A stretch of DNA of 64,000 bases. Origin: Actinoplanes sandaracinus. Its GTDB lineage: Bacteria; Actinomycetota; Actinomycetes; Mycobacteriales; Micromonosporaceae. The stretch lies in the NCBI RefSeq assembly GCF_030009775.1, contig NZ_JASCTH010000001.1:1-64000 (forward strand), read 5' to 3'. Position 1 is the stretch's first letter, and the number at the start of each line of letters is the position of its first letter. The notes below the pieces were generated by a model. It was given only the letters and a program-made list of their open reading frames with translations, ran no database searches and was not told the origin of the DNA. Position numbers and translations under genes: made by a program. Below are positions 32,667-41,453 of the stretch, one piece after another.

Positions 32667-34934
32667 TTACTTGCGTTTCTTGGGCAGATCGAACTGATCG
32701 GCGGCACGGCAGTCGGCGCGGTTGCCGACCGCGGCCGGGCCCAGGGCGGCGAGCGCCTCGCGGGCCCGCGACCGGCCGAGGTTCCACGCGTACCACGGGT
32801 CGGGTTCCTTGAGATCCTCGGCGATCCAGCTCAGCGTGCACCGGCGCACCGGGTCGGGCAGGCGGGTCAGCGCCGGCGTCGCGTCGGCGGAGAGCGCCCG
32901 CAGGTACCAGGCGTCGATCTTGCCGGTGTCGCGGTAGCGGACAGCGTTGCGGCTGGCCACATAACCCTCGGGGTCCAGCACCGCGAGGCCGAGCAGCATC
33001 ACCACGGCGAGACCGACGGTGGTCCCCGGGATCCAGCGGCCCCGCCACTTGACACCGGCCACCGCGATCAGCACGAAGATGGTCCCGAGAAGCATCTCGG
33101 ACGCCATCACGAAGATGCGCTCACCGGTGAAGCTGTAGACCCTCTGGTAGGCCCACATGCGCGTCAGCGCCGACGCCACGATGACGACGCTCAACCCGCA
33201 GAGCAGGCCGAGCAGGACGCGCAGCGCGAGCCGCTCAGCCGGCTCCTCCCGCCGGGCCCAGCGGGCCAGGGCGGCGAGCACCGCCAGCGACAGCAGCGTG
33301 ACGGCGACCAGTTGCCAGAAGCCGCTGCGGGCGTACTCCGCGTAACTGAGCCCGGCCGTCTTCAGCACGTGCCGGTGGCCGCCGAACAGCACGGTGAACT
33401 GCACGGCCACGAAACCACCGAAGAGCAGCACCAGCGCGGCGCAGGCGGGCGCCCATTCGACCAGCCCGAACCGGCCCCGGCCCTCGGTGTCCAGGCTGGA
33501 CGTCGTCGGCGGCGCCGACAGCGTGTAGATGCCGGACACCGCGATCAGACCGCCGGCCACGGCCAGGAAGATCCACTGGAACGCCGAGCCGACGTCGAGG
33601 TCGGGCACGGCCCTGTCGAGGAACGTCGAGAACGCGACGTCGGCCGAGGACAGCAGCGCGCCGAAGACGAGCAGGACCACGACCGTGAGGCCGGCCGAGA
33701 AGACGACCCGCCGGGCCATTCCCGGGTTCCGGCTCGCCCGCAGGTGTTTGCGGACCCACGGGATGCCGCGGAACGCCGCGTACGGGGCCGCCACCAGGCT
33801 GAACAGGATGGACCGGACCTGCTTGCCGCCCACGATGGCCAGCGCCGCGCATCCGAACGCGCCGAGGACACTGAACGTCACCAGCCACCAGGCGTTCCGG
33901 AACGCGGGGACGAGGAGCAGGGCGAGCGCGGCCGCCGCCCATCCGGAGCGGATCCACCGCTCGGAGCGCGACAGGTCCGCGGAACGCCGGACCGCGCCCA
34001 CGACGCCGAGCGTCAGCGCGAGCCAGCCGAGGAACCAGCCGATGCCCACCCGGTCCAGCGGCAGGAAGACCACGAAGCCGAGCGCGCCGGCGAGCACGCC
34101 GGCCGGGACGGCACGGCTCTGCGCCTTCGCCGGGCCGGGCCAGTGCTTCTCGCGGAACTTCTGCCACGCGGTCGGCTGCTGCTGGTACACCCCACCGTAC
34201 GGGCGGACCCCGAGCGGCGGCGGGGCCGGTCGAGGGTCGTCCGGGACAGGCTGGTGCCGCGCCGCGGGGTGCGCGGCCGGGACCGGTGCCACCCGTGGCG
34301 GAGCCTGCGCCGGCGCCGCGGCGGCAGGCCCCTCGCGCCGGCCGGCCGGTGGGACGCCGGGTCCACTCGCCGCGGGCGCGCCGGACGGCCACGGGTGGCC
34401 GGCGGGCACAGCCGCGGCCGCGGTCTTCACCTCGGCTTCCGGCGCGGCCTTCTCGCTGCCGGCCGGGCCGGCGGTGGCCGGCGGGGCGGAAGCAGGCGAC
34501 GCGGCCGGCTTGGCGGCGGCCTGCGGTACCGACGGCAGGGCGGAAGCAGGCGACGCGGCCGGCTTGGCGGCGGCCTGGGATACCGCCGGCAGGGCGGAAG
34601 CAGGCGACGCGGCCGGCTTGGCGGCGGCCTGCGGTACCGACGGCTGGGCGGGAGCCGGTGGAGCGGTGGTCGACGACGGCGCAGGTGACTGCACCGGGAT
34701 CATCGGGAGGAACACCGCGTAACCCCGCGTGCCAGAGGGAATCTGGACGGGGATCGCCCACGCCGGCTCGCCGTCCGGCCCTGGCCAGACCATCGACGGG
34801 ACCGCATCGGCCGGCGGCATGACCAGCAGTTGGGGTGCCGGTGCGGGAACCGCGGTGACGTCGGGGGTCGGGCCCGCCGCCACGGGCCGTGCCGTGTCCG
34901 CCGGATCTCGTTGCTCTGGTGGCAGGTCGGCCAC
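32667..34934 (-). CDS. DUF4153/DUF4173-type membrane protein with a long Ala/Pro-rich head
   Basis: 755 residues from GTG 34934, chosen because GAGGAGG lies six bases upstream; the frame is open to 35123. Residues ~1-300 are Ala/Pro-rich and contain an 18-residue unit (AAAKPAASPASALPxVxQ) repeated three times. About 12 membrane helices follow with the DUF4173 hallmark LLSSADVAFSTFLDRAVPDL, then AGLSYAEYARSGFWQLVAV and a soluble end (DAWYLRALSADATPALTRLPD). The family is widespread in actinobacteria and functionally unassigned. Confidence 0.85.
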   Translation of the reverse strand: MADLPPEQRDPADTARPVAAGPTPDVTAVPAPAPQLLVMPPADAVPSMVWPGPDGEPAWAIPVQIPSGTRGYAVFLPMIPVQSPAPSSTTAPPAPAQPSVPQAAAKPAASPASALPAVSQAAAKPAASPASALPSVPQAAAKPAASPASAPPATAGPAGSEKAAPEAEVKTAAAAVPAGHPWPSGAPAASGPGVPPAGRREGPAAAAPAQAPPRVAPVPAAHPAARHQPVPDDPRPAPPPLGVRPYGGVYQQQPTAWQKFREKHWPGPAKAQSRAVPAGVLAGALGFVVFLPLDRVGIGWFLGWLALTLGVVGAVRRSADLSRSERWIRSGWAAAALALLLVPAFRNAWWLVTFSVLGAFGCAALAIVGGKQVRSILFSLVAAPYAAFRGIPWVRKHLRASRNPGMARRVVFSAGLTVVVLLVFGALLSSADVAFSTFLDRAVPDLDVGSAFQWIFLAVAGGLIAVSGIYTLSAPPTTSSLDTEGRGRFGLVEWAPACAALVLLFGGFVAVQFTVLFGGHRHVLKTAGLSYAEYARSGFWQLVAVTLLSLAVLAALARWARREEPAERLALRVLLGLLCGLSVVIVASALTRMWAYQRVYSFTGERIFVMASEMLLGTIFVLIAVAGVKWRGRWIPGTTVGLAVVMLLGLAVLDPEGYVASRNAVRYRDTGKIDAWYLRALSADATPALTRLPDPVRRCTLSWIAEDLKEPDPWYAWNLGRSRAREALAALGPAAVGNRADCRAADQFDLPKKRK
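34486..34647 (-). repeat. Three 54-base in-frame repeats in the DUF4153 linker
   Basis: Three consecutive 54-base units (34486-34539, 34540-34593, 34594-34647) starting GCGGAAGCAGGCGACGCGG, nearly identical to one another. They encode an 18-residue Ala/Pro/Lys-rich repeat. Copy number is likely to vary between strains. Confidence 0.9.
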
Positions 34935-35140
34935 AGAAGCCTCCTCGGTTACTTGGTTCGCACACTGTAGGGCGAATGCGCCTCGATTTCTACGCTGGGA
35001 CGGGTCCGTACCGCCGCGACGATCGAGCATTGGCAGAAATCCGGGATAGCCGACCGGCGGATCCGTCGCGTAGCGGGCCGAATCGGGCAGGCGCGGCGGG
35101 CTGAACCGAGCGGACGCGGGCATCCGCGCGGCCGCGGCTG

Positions 35141-35452
35141 TCAGGTGAGAAGCCGCTGCTCCGCCTGGTCGGCCTGGTCGATGAAGAGCGCGGCGCCGCA
35201 GGAGGCGAACAGCGCCCGGGCCCGGTCCAGCTCCTGCCGCGCCCGGATGACGCCGCCGTCCGCCGCGAGCGCGGTCGCCGCGTGCAGGTGCGCTCGCCCG
35301 GCCAGCAGCCGATCGATCAGGCGCTCGGCGCTGACGGCCGTGCCGGCGTTCAGCGCCAGCACCGACAGGATCGCCTGGCGCCGCAGCCCGGGCACCGGCC
35401 GGACCTCGTCGCCGACGTGGACGTCCACCGTGCCGAGAAGGCGAACCCGTAC
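35141..35452 (-). pseudogene. Remnant of a SARP/AfsR-type regulator with internal deletion
   Basis: From about 35452 the minus frame reads VRLLGTVDVHVGDEVRPVPG, then LRRQAILSVLALNAGTAVSAERLID. That is the start of a SARP DNA-binding domain. Directly after RLID the sequence jumps to AGRAHLHAATALAADGGVIRARQELDRARALFASCG, typical of the far C-terminal TPR part of AfsR-like proteins, and stops at 35141. The middle, including most of the HTH and the BTAD and ATPase parts, is missing. Upstream of 35452 the frame continues into antisense of the PLAT fragment and is not SARP-like. Confidence 0.65.
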
Positions 35453-35650
35453 ACGCTCCCCTCGAAGCGAGGGGAATCCCTCGGCATCGTCCGGACCGTC
35501 ACCGTGCAGAAGAGCGCGCCGGAGCGGGACGCCTGGTACCTCGAGTACGTCCAGGTCCACGACGAGTCCGAGGGCAGGGTCTACGTCTGCCCGGTCAACC
35601 GGTGGTTCGGGCAGACCGACTCGATCCAGCACCGGTTCACCTGTTCCTGA
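35444..35650 (+). pseudogene. C-terminal fragment of a PLAT/LH2-domain protein
   Basis: From about 35444 the plus frame reads NPYTLPSKRGESLGIVRTVT, then VQKSAPERDAWYLEYVQVHD, then EGRVYVCPVNRWFG and a stop at 35650. This is the second half of a PLAT/LH2 beta-sandwich, usually found at the end of secreted lipases or similar proteins. There is no start codon or first half: the region before it is the SARP remnant on the other strand. A strong terminator follows, as expected for a former gene end. Confidence 0.6.
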
Positions 35651-35654
35651 CACA

Positions 35655-35694
35655 CCGGAGGGCCGGGACACCGGCGGACGTCCCGGCCCTCCGG
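35655..35694 (+). terminator. Very strong hairpin after the PLAT fragment
   Basis: Perfect 15-base arms CCGGAGGGCCGGGAC (35655-35669) and GTCCCGGCCCTCCGG (35680-35694) with a 10-base loop, five bases after the stop codon. Confidence 0.85.
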
Positions 35695-35774
35695 CAATCC
35701 TTGATCGGGTCACGCGCGACCGCGTGGCGAAGAAATCCGCGTACGGAGGGAACCGGCGGGCGCCGCCGGGGTTG

Positions 35775-36284
35775 ATGAAGGGTATGAGCCACTCGTCCCC
35801 CGCCTCGGAGGCCGTCTCCGCACTCTTCCGCTCCCGCTATGCACGGTTGGTCGGCGTGGTCGCGCTGGTCTCCGGCAGCAGAGCGGAGGCGGAGGACTGC
35901 GTGCAGGACGCGTTCCTCAAGGCCTTCGACCGGTGGGACCACGTGTCGCGGCTGGAGTCGCCCGAGGCGTGGGTCCGGACGGTGGCTCTGCGGCTGTCGT
36001 CGAACCGGCGGCGCAAGGCCCGCAACATGTTCAAGGCGCTCACCCGCCACGGGCCACCACGCGACGAGCCGTCGCCGGAGGCCGATCAGGTCGACGTGGC
36101 CCGGGCGTTGCGGAGGGTCTCCACCGGCCAGCGGCAGGTCGTCGTCCTGCACTACCTGGTCGGGCTCGGCGTCGACGAGATCGCCCGGGAGCTGCGGGTC
36201 GCGCCGGGCACCGTGAAGTCGCGGTTGAGCCGGGCACGCGTCGTCCTCGGTCCCCTGCTGCGTGAGGAGATCTCGCATGTCTGA
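35775..36284 (+). CDS. ECF-type sigma factor (SigE/SigM-like)
   Basis: 169 residues from ATG 35775 (ATG 35784 is the alternative). Region 2 includes LFRSRYARLVGVVALVSGSRAEAEDCVQDAFLKAFDRWD and EAWVRTVALRLSSNRRRK. Region 4 includes VSTGQRQVVVLHYLVGLGVDEIARELRVAPGTVKSRLSRAR. Its stop overlaps the start of a small membrane-anchored protein (36277), giving a coupled sigma/partner pair like the one at 13.9-15.1 kb. Confidence 0.92.
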   Translation: MKGMSHSSPASEAVSALFRSRYARLVGVVALVSGSRAEAEDCVQDAFLKAFDRWDHVSRLESPEAWVRTVALRLSSNRRRKARNMFKALTRHGPPRDEPSPEADQVDVARALRRVSTGQRQVVVLHYLVGLGVDEIARELRVAPGTVKSRLSRARVVLGPLLREEISHV

Positions 36285-36786
36285 CATCCGGGAACTGCTG
36301 GCGGCCGAGGCGGAACGGCGGGAGCCGGCACAGGCGCCGGCGTTCGCCGAACTGCTCACGGCCCGGGCCCGGCGGCGGCGGCGCGGGGCGGCCCTCGGCG
36401 TCGTGGCGGCCGTCGCGGCGGTGGTGGGTGGCTCGGCACAGATCGCTGACGACGTCCGGCCGCCGGATCGTCCGGGGATCGTCCGGGAGCCGCTGACGAA
36501 CGCGCCGGGCGCGACGGTCTCCGGAACGCTGCGGCAGGTCGGCGGGCCGATGGGCACGCAACCCCACGGCGTCGCGGGGACGGTCCATTTCCAGGCGGTG
36601 GACGGTTCCGTCCTGTCGGCTGAGGTCGCCGGGGACGGCAGGTTCAGTCTGTCGATCCCGGCGGGCCGGTATCGAGTCACCGGAACACGAGCCGGACACG
36701 ACACGGCGACCTGCCGCACCCGGGACGATGTCGTCGTGCCGGACGGCGGGCTCGACGGCGTCGACGTCGGCTGCCACGTACGGTGA
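36277..36786 (+). CDS. Membrane-anchored partner of the sigma factor with a carboxypeptidase-regulatory-like domain
   Basis: 169 residues from MSDIRELLAAEAERRE at 36277, overlapping the sigma stop by eight bases. A short cytoplasmic part with a basic RARRRRRG stretch is followed by one membrane helix (~37-56). The extracytoplasmic beta domain (GTVHFQAVDGSVLSAEVAGDGRFSLSIPAGRYRVTG) resembles carboxypeptidase regulatory or prealbumin-like folds. Position and topology suggest a regulator of the sigma factor; this is inferred. Confidence 0.7.
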   Translation: MSDIRELLAAEAERREPAQAPAFAELLTARARRRRRGAALGVVAAVAAVVGGSAQIADDVRPPDRPGIVREPLTNAPGATVSGTLRQVGGPMGTQPHGVAGTVHFQAVDGSVLSAEVAGDGRFSLSIPAGRYRVTGTRAGHDTATCRTRDDVVVPDGGLDGVDVGCHVR

Positions 36787-36900
36787 CATCGGGTGCGGTG
36801 ACATCGGGGCGGGCCGAGCCGGCGCCGGGTGGCGGTTGATCATTAGGCTGGCACCGCCGCCGGGATCAGGGCAGGCCTCGCGGACGGCGATGGGGAGACA

Positions 36901-38106
36901 GTGGAGCAACGCACGTTCCTCGCGGCCCGCGCCGATCGCTGGGCCCGGGAGCGACCGCTACGGCTGGACCTCGCGCTGACCGGCCTGACCTGGGTGGTCT
37001 GCGGGCCGGCGAGCGCCCTGGTCGCGGGCGCCACCGGCCTGACCGTGGCCACTGCCGGCATCGTCGCGCTGGTCTTCCGGCGACGGTTTCCGGCCTTGGT
37101 GCTGGGCTGGTCGGCGGCCGCGTTCGCCGTACAACTGCTGGTGGTGCCGATTCCGCTGCCGGGAAACGCCGCTCAGGCGATCGTCGTCTACACGGTCGCC
37201 GCGCGGGTGGCCTCGCTGGGCGTACGCCTGCTCGCTCTGGGGTGTGCGGTGGCCGGCAGCCTGGCCGGCGGGTTCCGCTGGAGCACGCCGCCGCAGTATG
37301 CGCGCAACGCGCTGGTGATCGGGGTGACGCTGGCGGTCTGTTCGGTGTTGATCTGGGTGATCGGGGAGCTGGTGCGCGGCGGCCGTGCCAACACGCGGGC
37401 GCTGTACGAGGCGCGGATCCGCCTGGAGGAGAACCGGCTGCAGGAGGAACGGCTGGCGGCGCAGCGGCGGCGGATGGTGGCGGCCGCGGAGATCCACGAC
37501 ATCGTGGCCCATTCGCTCACGGTCGTGATCGTGCAGGCCGATGCCGGGGAGTACGCCGCCGGGCACGCGCCGGCGTGGGAGCGGGCCGACGCCGGTGCGG
37601 TGCTGGCCACCGTCGCGGGCACGGCCCGGACGGCCCTCGCCGAGGTGCGTGGGGTGATCGAGATGCTGCACCAGCCGGAGTCCGCCGGGGAACCGCCCGG
37701 TGCCGCCGTGAACCTTGAGGACGTGCGGCGGCTGATCGAGTCGGTGCGGGCCGCCGGGTTGCCGGTCCAGGTCACCGGGATCGACGCCTGGTTCGACGAG
37801 ATGCCGGCCGCGGTCCGGCTCGCGGTGTTCCGGGCGATCCGCGAGGCGCTGACGAACGTCCTCAAGCACGCCGGCGCCGGCGCCAACGCCTGGCTGACGG
37901 TGGAGCGCGGCGGTGACGCCGTCCGGGTGCGTGTGGAGGACGACGGTCCGGGGCCGCCCACGCCCGCGCCGTCCGCGGCGAAGTCCGGCCATGGGTTGAA
38001 CGGGCTGCGTGAGCGGCTGAGCGAGGTGGACGGTGTGCTGACGGCCGGTCCCCGGCCGGGGCACGGCTTCCTGGTGGAGGTCACGATCCCGGTGGGTGGC
38101 CGGTGA
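36901..38106 (+). CDS. Sensor histidine kinase (HisKA_3 type)
   Basis: 401 residues from GTG 36901. About four membrane segments lie in residues 20-150. A coiled segment rich in Glu/Arg (RIRLEENRLQEERLAAQRRRMV) leads into the phosphoacceptor helix AAEIHDIVAHSLTVVIVQADAGEY. The HATPase domain carries the N box LTNVLKHAGAGANAWLTVE and GHGLNGLRERLSEVDG. Its stop overlaps the start of the response regulator (GTGA). Confidence 0.92.
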   Translation: MEQRTFLAARADRWARERPLRLDLALTGLTWVVCGPASALVAGATGLTVATAGIVALVFRRRFPALVLGWSAAAFAVQLLVVPIPLPGNAAQAIVVYTVAARVASLGVRLLALGCAVAGSLAGGFRWSTPPQYARNALVIGVTLAVCSVLIWVIGELVRGGRANTRALYEARIRLEENRLQEERLAAQRRRMVAAAEIHDIVAHSLTVVIVQADAGEYAAGHAPAWERADAGAVLATVAGTARTALAEVRGVIEMLHQPESAGEPPGAAVNLEDVRRLIESVRAAGLPVQVTGIDAWFDEMPAAVRLAVFRAIREALTNVLKHAGAGANAWLTVERGGDAVRVRVEDDGPGPPTPAPSAAKSGHGLNGLRERLSEVDGVLTAGPRPGHGFLVEVTIPVGGR

Positions 38107-38768
38107 GCGGGCCCATCCGGGTGTTCCTGGTCGACGACCAGGAACTGGTGCGCACCGGTTTCGAGCTGATTCTCGGCGCGACGCCCGATCTGCTGGTCGT
38201 CGGGTCGGCCGGGGACGCGCGGACGGCGATCGACCGCCTGCGCGCCCCTGAGCTGCGCGCCGACGTCGTGCTCATGGACATTCGCATGCCGGGCATGGAC
38301 GGCGTCGAGGCCACCCGGCGTCTGATGGCCCTTCCGGATCCGCCGCGAGTGGTCATGCTGACCACCTTCGACGCCGACGACCTGCTGGTCGCGGCGCTGC
38401 GGGCGGGCGCGGCGGGCTACCTGCTCAAGGACGCGGGGGCCGCCGAGCTGGTGGCGGCGGTCCGGGCCGCCGCGGCCGGTGACGCGCCGGTGGCGCCCCG
38501 CCTGGTGCGCCGGCTGATCGACTCCTTCCTGCTGGCCGCCCCGCCGCCGGAGCCGGCCGCCCGGCCGGCGCCCACTGGCCTGGACCGGCTCACCGCGCGG
38601 GAGCGGGAGATCCTGGCCGCGGTCGGTCTGGGACTGACCAACGCGGAGATCGCGGCGCGGCTGTGCGTGGCCGAGTCGACCGTCAAGACCCATCTGGGGT
38701 CGGTGCTGCGCAAACTCGAGTTGCGCGACCGGGTGCAGGCGGTCATCGTGGCGCAGACGATCGTCTGA
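38103..38768 (+). CDS. LuxR/NarL-type response regulator
   Basis: 221 residues from GTG 38103. The receiver has VFLVDDQELVRTGFE, phospho-acceptor Asp in VVLMDIRMPGMDG, and the signalling Lys in YLLKDAGAAEL. A LuxR HTH follows: LTAREREILAAVGLGLTNAEIAARLCVAESTVKTHLGSVLRKL. Partner of the kinase at 36901. The last 26 bases overlap the convergent CPBP protease gene. Confidence 0.93.
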   Translation: MSGPIRVFLVDDQELVRTGFELILGATPDLLVVGSAGDARTAIDRLRAPELRADVVLMDIRMPGMDGVEATRRLMALPDPPRVVMLTTFDADDLLVAALRAGAAGYLLKDAGAAELVAAVRAAAAGDAPVAPRLVRRLIDSFLLAAPPPEPAARPAPTGLDRLTAREREILAAVGLGLTNAEIAARLCVAESTVKTHLGSVLRKLELRDRVQAVIVAQTIV

Positions 38769-39528
38769 ACGCGATCAGCGCGATGCATCCGGCAGTGCCG
38801 AGCAGCACGAACAGGCCGCTGTCGCCGGCCAGGTACTCGTTGACCAGCACCGGCCGGTCGGTCGTGATGGCATGGGTGCTCAGCATCGCGAACGAGGCGT
38901 TGTGCGCGAAGTGGGCCAGCACCGCCGGCCAGACGCTGCCGGACATCGTCCGGAGCCGGCCGATCAGGAACGAGAAGGCGATCACCGAGCCGGTGAACAG
39001 CGGAAGGACCAGCCACCGTGCCCCGTCGGCGTGGTAGTACGGCGTGAACACGATGTACGGCACGTGCCAGGCGGCCCAGACCAGGCCGACGACCAGCATC
39101 GCGGCCCGCTCGCCGAGGAAGCCCAGCCGGGGTTGCAGGTAACCGCGCCAGCCGAGTTCCTCGGCGAGGGCCAGCACCGGCCCGGTGACGCACAGCGCGA
39201 GCAGGTCGCCGCGCCACGCGCCGTCCGGTGTGGTGAACCGGGCGAAGCCGAGGAGGACCACCGCGCCGACGGCGAGCAGGGAGACGCCCGCGGTCGTGAG
39301 GAACGCGAGTGGCCAGGACCGCAGTCCGAGCGAGCCGAGCCCGAGCCGGCGCCAGCCGGCGCGGGAATGGCCCTCCCTGGTCACGACGAGCATCATCAGC
39401 AGCACGACGATCGCGGGCGAGATTGCCAGAATCAGTCCTTCCGCGATGGTCGCCGTGGCCGCGGACATCGCCAGGACCAGCACGATGAAGGTGGCCGCGG
39501 CAGCACGGCCGGAGAGGTTTGCGAACAA
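38743..39528 (-). CDS. CPBP-family intramembrane metalloprotease
   Basis: About 261 residues from a probable TTG start at 39528, chosen because AGGAAAGCAGG sits just upstream; no ATG/GTG lies in frame between it and the next gene. There are about eight membrane helices with the CPBP (Abi) motifs EELGWRGYLQPRL, WAAWHVPYIVF and LAHFAHNASF, supplying the Glu/His metal ligands. Members cleave proteins within the membrane; roles range from prenyl-protein processing to bacteriocin self-immunity. It lies downstream of the SipW locus on the same strand, but no direct link is evident. Confidence 0.85.
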   Translation of the reverse strand: MFANLSGRAAAATFIVLVLAMSAATATIAEGLILAISPAIVVLLMMLVVTREGHSRAGWRRLGLGSLGLRSWPLAFLTTAGVSLLAVGAVVLLGFARFTTPDGAWRGDLLALCVTGPVLALAEELGWRGYLQPRLGFLGERAAMLVVGLVWAAWHVPYIVFTPYYHADGARWLVLPLFTGSVIAFSFLIGRLRTMSGSVWPAVLAHFAHNASFAMLSTHAITTDRPVLVNEYLAGDSGLFVLLGTAGCIALIAFRRSSAPR

Positions 39529-39628
39529 CGGAACCTGCTTTCCTGAACGGGGTTCGCCCAGTGTTCGCGGTTCGCGACGCGCTTCCCTCCACCCATGATC
39601 GGAAGTTCTCCGCCCGGCGGGCGGCGCC

Positions 39629-40363
39629 TCAGCCGCCGGTGCTAGCACCGCCGGAGGACGCGGCGGCGTCGCCGTCATCCGGTGCGGGTCGCCCATCGCT
39701 CGGTTCCGTGTGGTCCTGCGGCTCCGGGGCGTCTGCCGCTTCCGTCGGGATCGGCGCCTCGGCCGGGTTCTCGTCCTCGGAGGTGACATGGTCGACCTCG
39801 TGGCGCCGGGTCGCGACGATCCCGAGGAGGCCGGCGCCGGCGACGAAGATCGACACCTCCCGGTACCTGCCCTGCTGGAACCACAGGGCGGGCAGCCCGA
39901 CATATCTCACCAGGATCCGTGGGCGAGCCTTCACCGAGGCCAGGGGCATCGGCGTGGAGTCCTCCTGCTCGTTGGCGTCACCTTTGGTCACCAAGGTGCC
40001 GTCCGGGTTCCGGCCCACGACACGGTGCATGATCAGGTGGCCGGGTTTATCGGGGTTCTCGGCCAGGATCGGTTGGCCAGGCTCCACGGTGCCTCCCGAG
40101 AACGGCTGGGCTACCACGACATCGCCGGGGCGAATTCGCGGCAGCATGGAGCCGGAGGTGACGACCGCGCTGCTCCAGCCGATCACCAACGGCAGGACCG
40201 TCCAGAGGACCGTGACGGCGACCGTCGCCAGGACGCCTCGAGCCAGGCTGATCAGGGCGAACCGCACCCACGAGCGGATCCGCGCGCCGCGCGAGGGGTA
40301 TTCGTCGTCAGCCGGCGCGGCCGCCTCACTGGTCACGTCTTCTTCACTGGCGTGATCAGCCAA
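39629..40363 (-). CDS. SipW-type (ER-type) signal peptidase I
   Basis: 244 residues. One membrane helix spans ~38-62. The catalytic Ser72 is in SAVVTSGSMLPRIRPGDVVVAQ, His113 in HLIMHRVVGRN stands where Lys is in ordinary bacterial enzymes, and TLVTKGDANEQED supplies the conserved Asp. A second membrane helix (~164-181) and an acidic Pro-rich tail follow. SipW-type enzymes process TasA/CalY-like fibre subunits. The divergent gene 94 bases away encodes just such a substrate. Confidence 0.9.
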   Translation of the reverse strand: MADHASEEDVTSEAAAPADDEYPSRGARIRSWVRFALISLARGVLATVAVTVLWTVLPLVIGWSSAVVTSGSMLPRIRPGDVVVAQPFSGGTVEPGQPILAENPDKPGHLIMHRVVGRNPDGTLVTKGDANEQEDSTPMPLASVKARPRILVRYVGLPALWFQQGRYREVSIFVAGAGLLGIVATRRHEVDHVTSEDENPAEAPIPTEAADAPEPQDHTEPSDGRPAPDDGDAAASSGGASTGG

Positions 40364-40456
40364 CGCCGCCGCCTTTTTTCTTGAAGTAGAAAGCTTCCAG
40401 ACCCTTAAGTCGGACCAAGGCCTACCGAACTAGAGGCTGTCAAACACTGGGACAGG

Positions 40457-41140
40457 ATGTCCCGGTCCAGAAGCAGGGAGCTCCTCTTGTCTAAGGCCGC
40501 CGACCGCACCCGCCGCAGCCGCATCTCGGCCGCCCTGATCCCGCTGAGCGTTCTCCTCGGTTCTGCACTTGTCTGGCAATCGACCGAGGCGGCATTCGCC
40601 GACCAGACCACCACGTCGACCGACCAGTTCAACGCTGGCAACGTCTCGCTCGACGTTGAGGCAGACCTGGAGGGTGCCAACGTTTTCGGAACCCTGAACA
40701 ACCTGGAGCCGCACGCCAGCCTGACCGCCCTGGTCCTGCCTCCCACCGGCCCGTACAGCGCCGGCGGGGCGGCCTACGGCGGATCCAAGTGCGTCGAGAT
40801 CACCAACCGCGCCGGTACCGCGGATATCCGCATGCACGCCGACGTCACTGGCAACCTGGCAACCTACATGTTGTTCAGCGTCGACTACGGCAGCGGCGCC
40901 ACCGACAACAACTGCGCCAACTACGTCAGCAGCGGCGCCGTCTTCGCCACCAGCAACAACAGCAGCACGATGCTCTCCACCTTCCCCACGAACTGGACCG
41001 GCGCCGCCGCCACCCAGTGGGCCGGCGCGGCCAACAACGCCACCCGCTGGTACCGGATCTCCTGGCTGCTGCCTTACGGAACCATGAGCACCGCAGCCGG
41101 CGAGACCAGCGACGCCACATTTACTTGGGAAGCCCGCTGA
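40457..41140 (+). CDS. TasA/CalY-like exported protein with SipW-dependent signal peptide
   Basis: 227 residues from ATG 40457; a TTG at 40487 with AGGGAG six bases upstream is a good alternative start. The basic N-terminus RTRRSRISAALIPLSVLLGSALVWQ leads into STEAAFADQTTTSTDQFNAGNVSL, the hallmark of SipW substrates (TEAxFxD, then FxAGxVxL). The mature part is a beta-rich domain ending YRISWLLPYGTMSTAAGETSDATFTWEAR, with two conserved Cys (SKCVEI and NNCANY). Probably a secreted fibre or matrix subunit. Paralogue of the gene at 41454; divergent from the peptidase. Confidence 0.85.
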   Translation: MSRSRSRELLLSKAADRTRRSRISAALIPLSVLLGSALVWQSTEAAFADQTTTSTDQFNAGNVSLDVEADLEGANVFGTLNNLEPHASLTALVLPPTGPYSAGGAAYGGSKCVEITNRAGTADIRMHADVTGNLATYMLFSVDYGSGATDNNCANYVSSGAVFATSNNSSTMLSTFPTNWTGAAATQWAGAANNATRWYRISWLLPYGTMSTAAGETSDATFTWEAR

Positions 41141-41453
41141 CGATCCGCGAGACACCGTTTCGCCCCAGGGCCAGCCGCAGATCCGCGCGGCTGGCCCTGG
41201 GCGCGTTGATCGTGCGGCTCAGAGCTTCCGGTGTGCTCCCGATCACCTTGAACTCTAACGGCCAACCCCGTCCGGAGTCGGCGAATCGGCAACCGGCTTC
41301 AGCCTCCACCTCATCTTCTCGCCGCGGGCTTCCCGCAAGCCGCCGAATCCTCCAGGCAGGTTTGACACCATGGTCAGAGGATCAACCCGAGCGTCGGGCT
41401 CGCCTGATCCGATCGGTCGCGGCGTGATCCGGCCGTAGGTGCGAGGGGGGAAC
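41141..41453. other. Gap between the two substrate genes
   Basis: About 310 bases. The first part holds a strong terminator hairpin (41165-41200). The rest shows no gene. The second substrate gene is preceded by GAGGGGGGAAC, a strong ribosome binding site, so it is probably transcribed from its own promoter in this gap. Confidence 0.6.
41165..41200 (+). terminator. Strong hairpin after the first TasA-like gene
   Basis: Perfect 14-base arms CCAGGGCCAGCCGC (41165-41178) and GCGGCTGGCCCTGG (41187-41200) around an eight-base loop. Confidence 0.85.

Noticed and set aside
32649..34688. Long plus-strand open frame opposite the DUF4153 gene
   Set aside because: Low-complexity Arg/Gly/Asp-rich translation with no domain. 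The minus strand has membrane helices and a good ribosome binding site.
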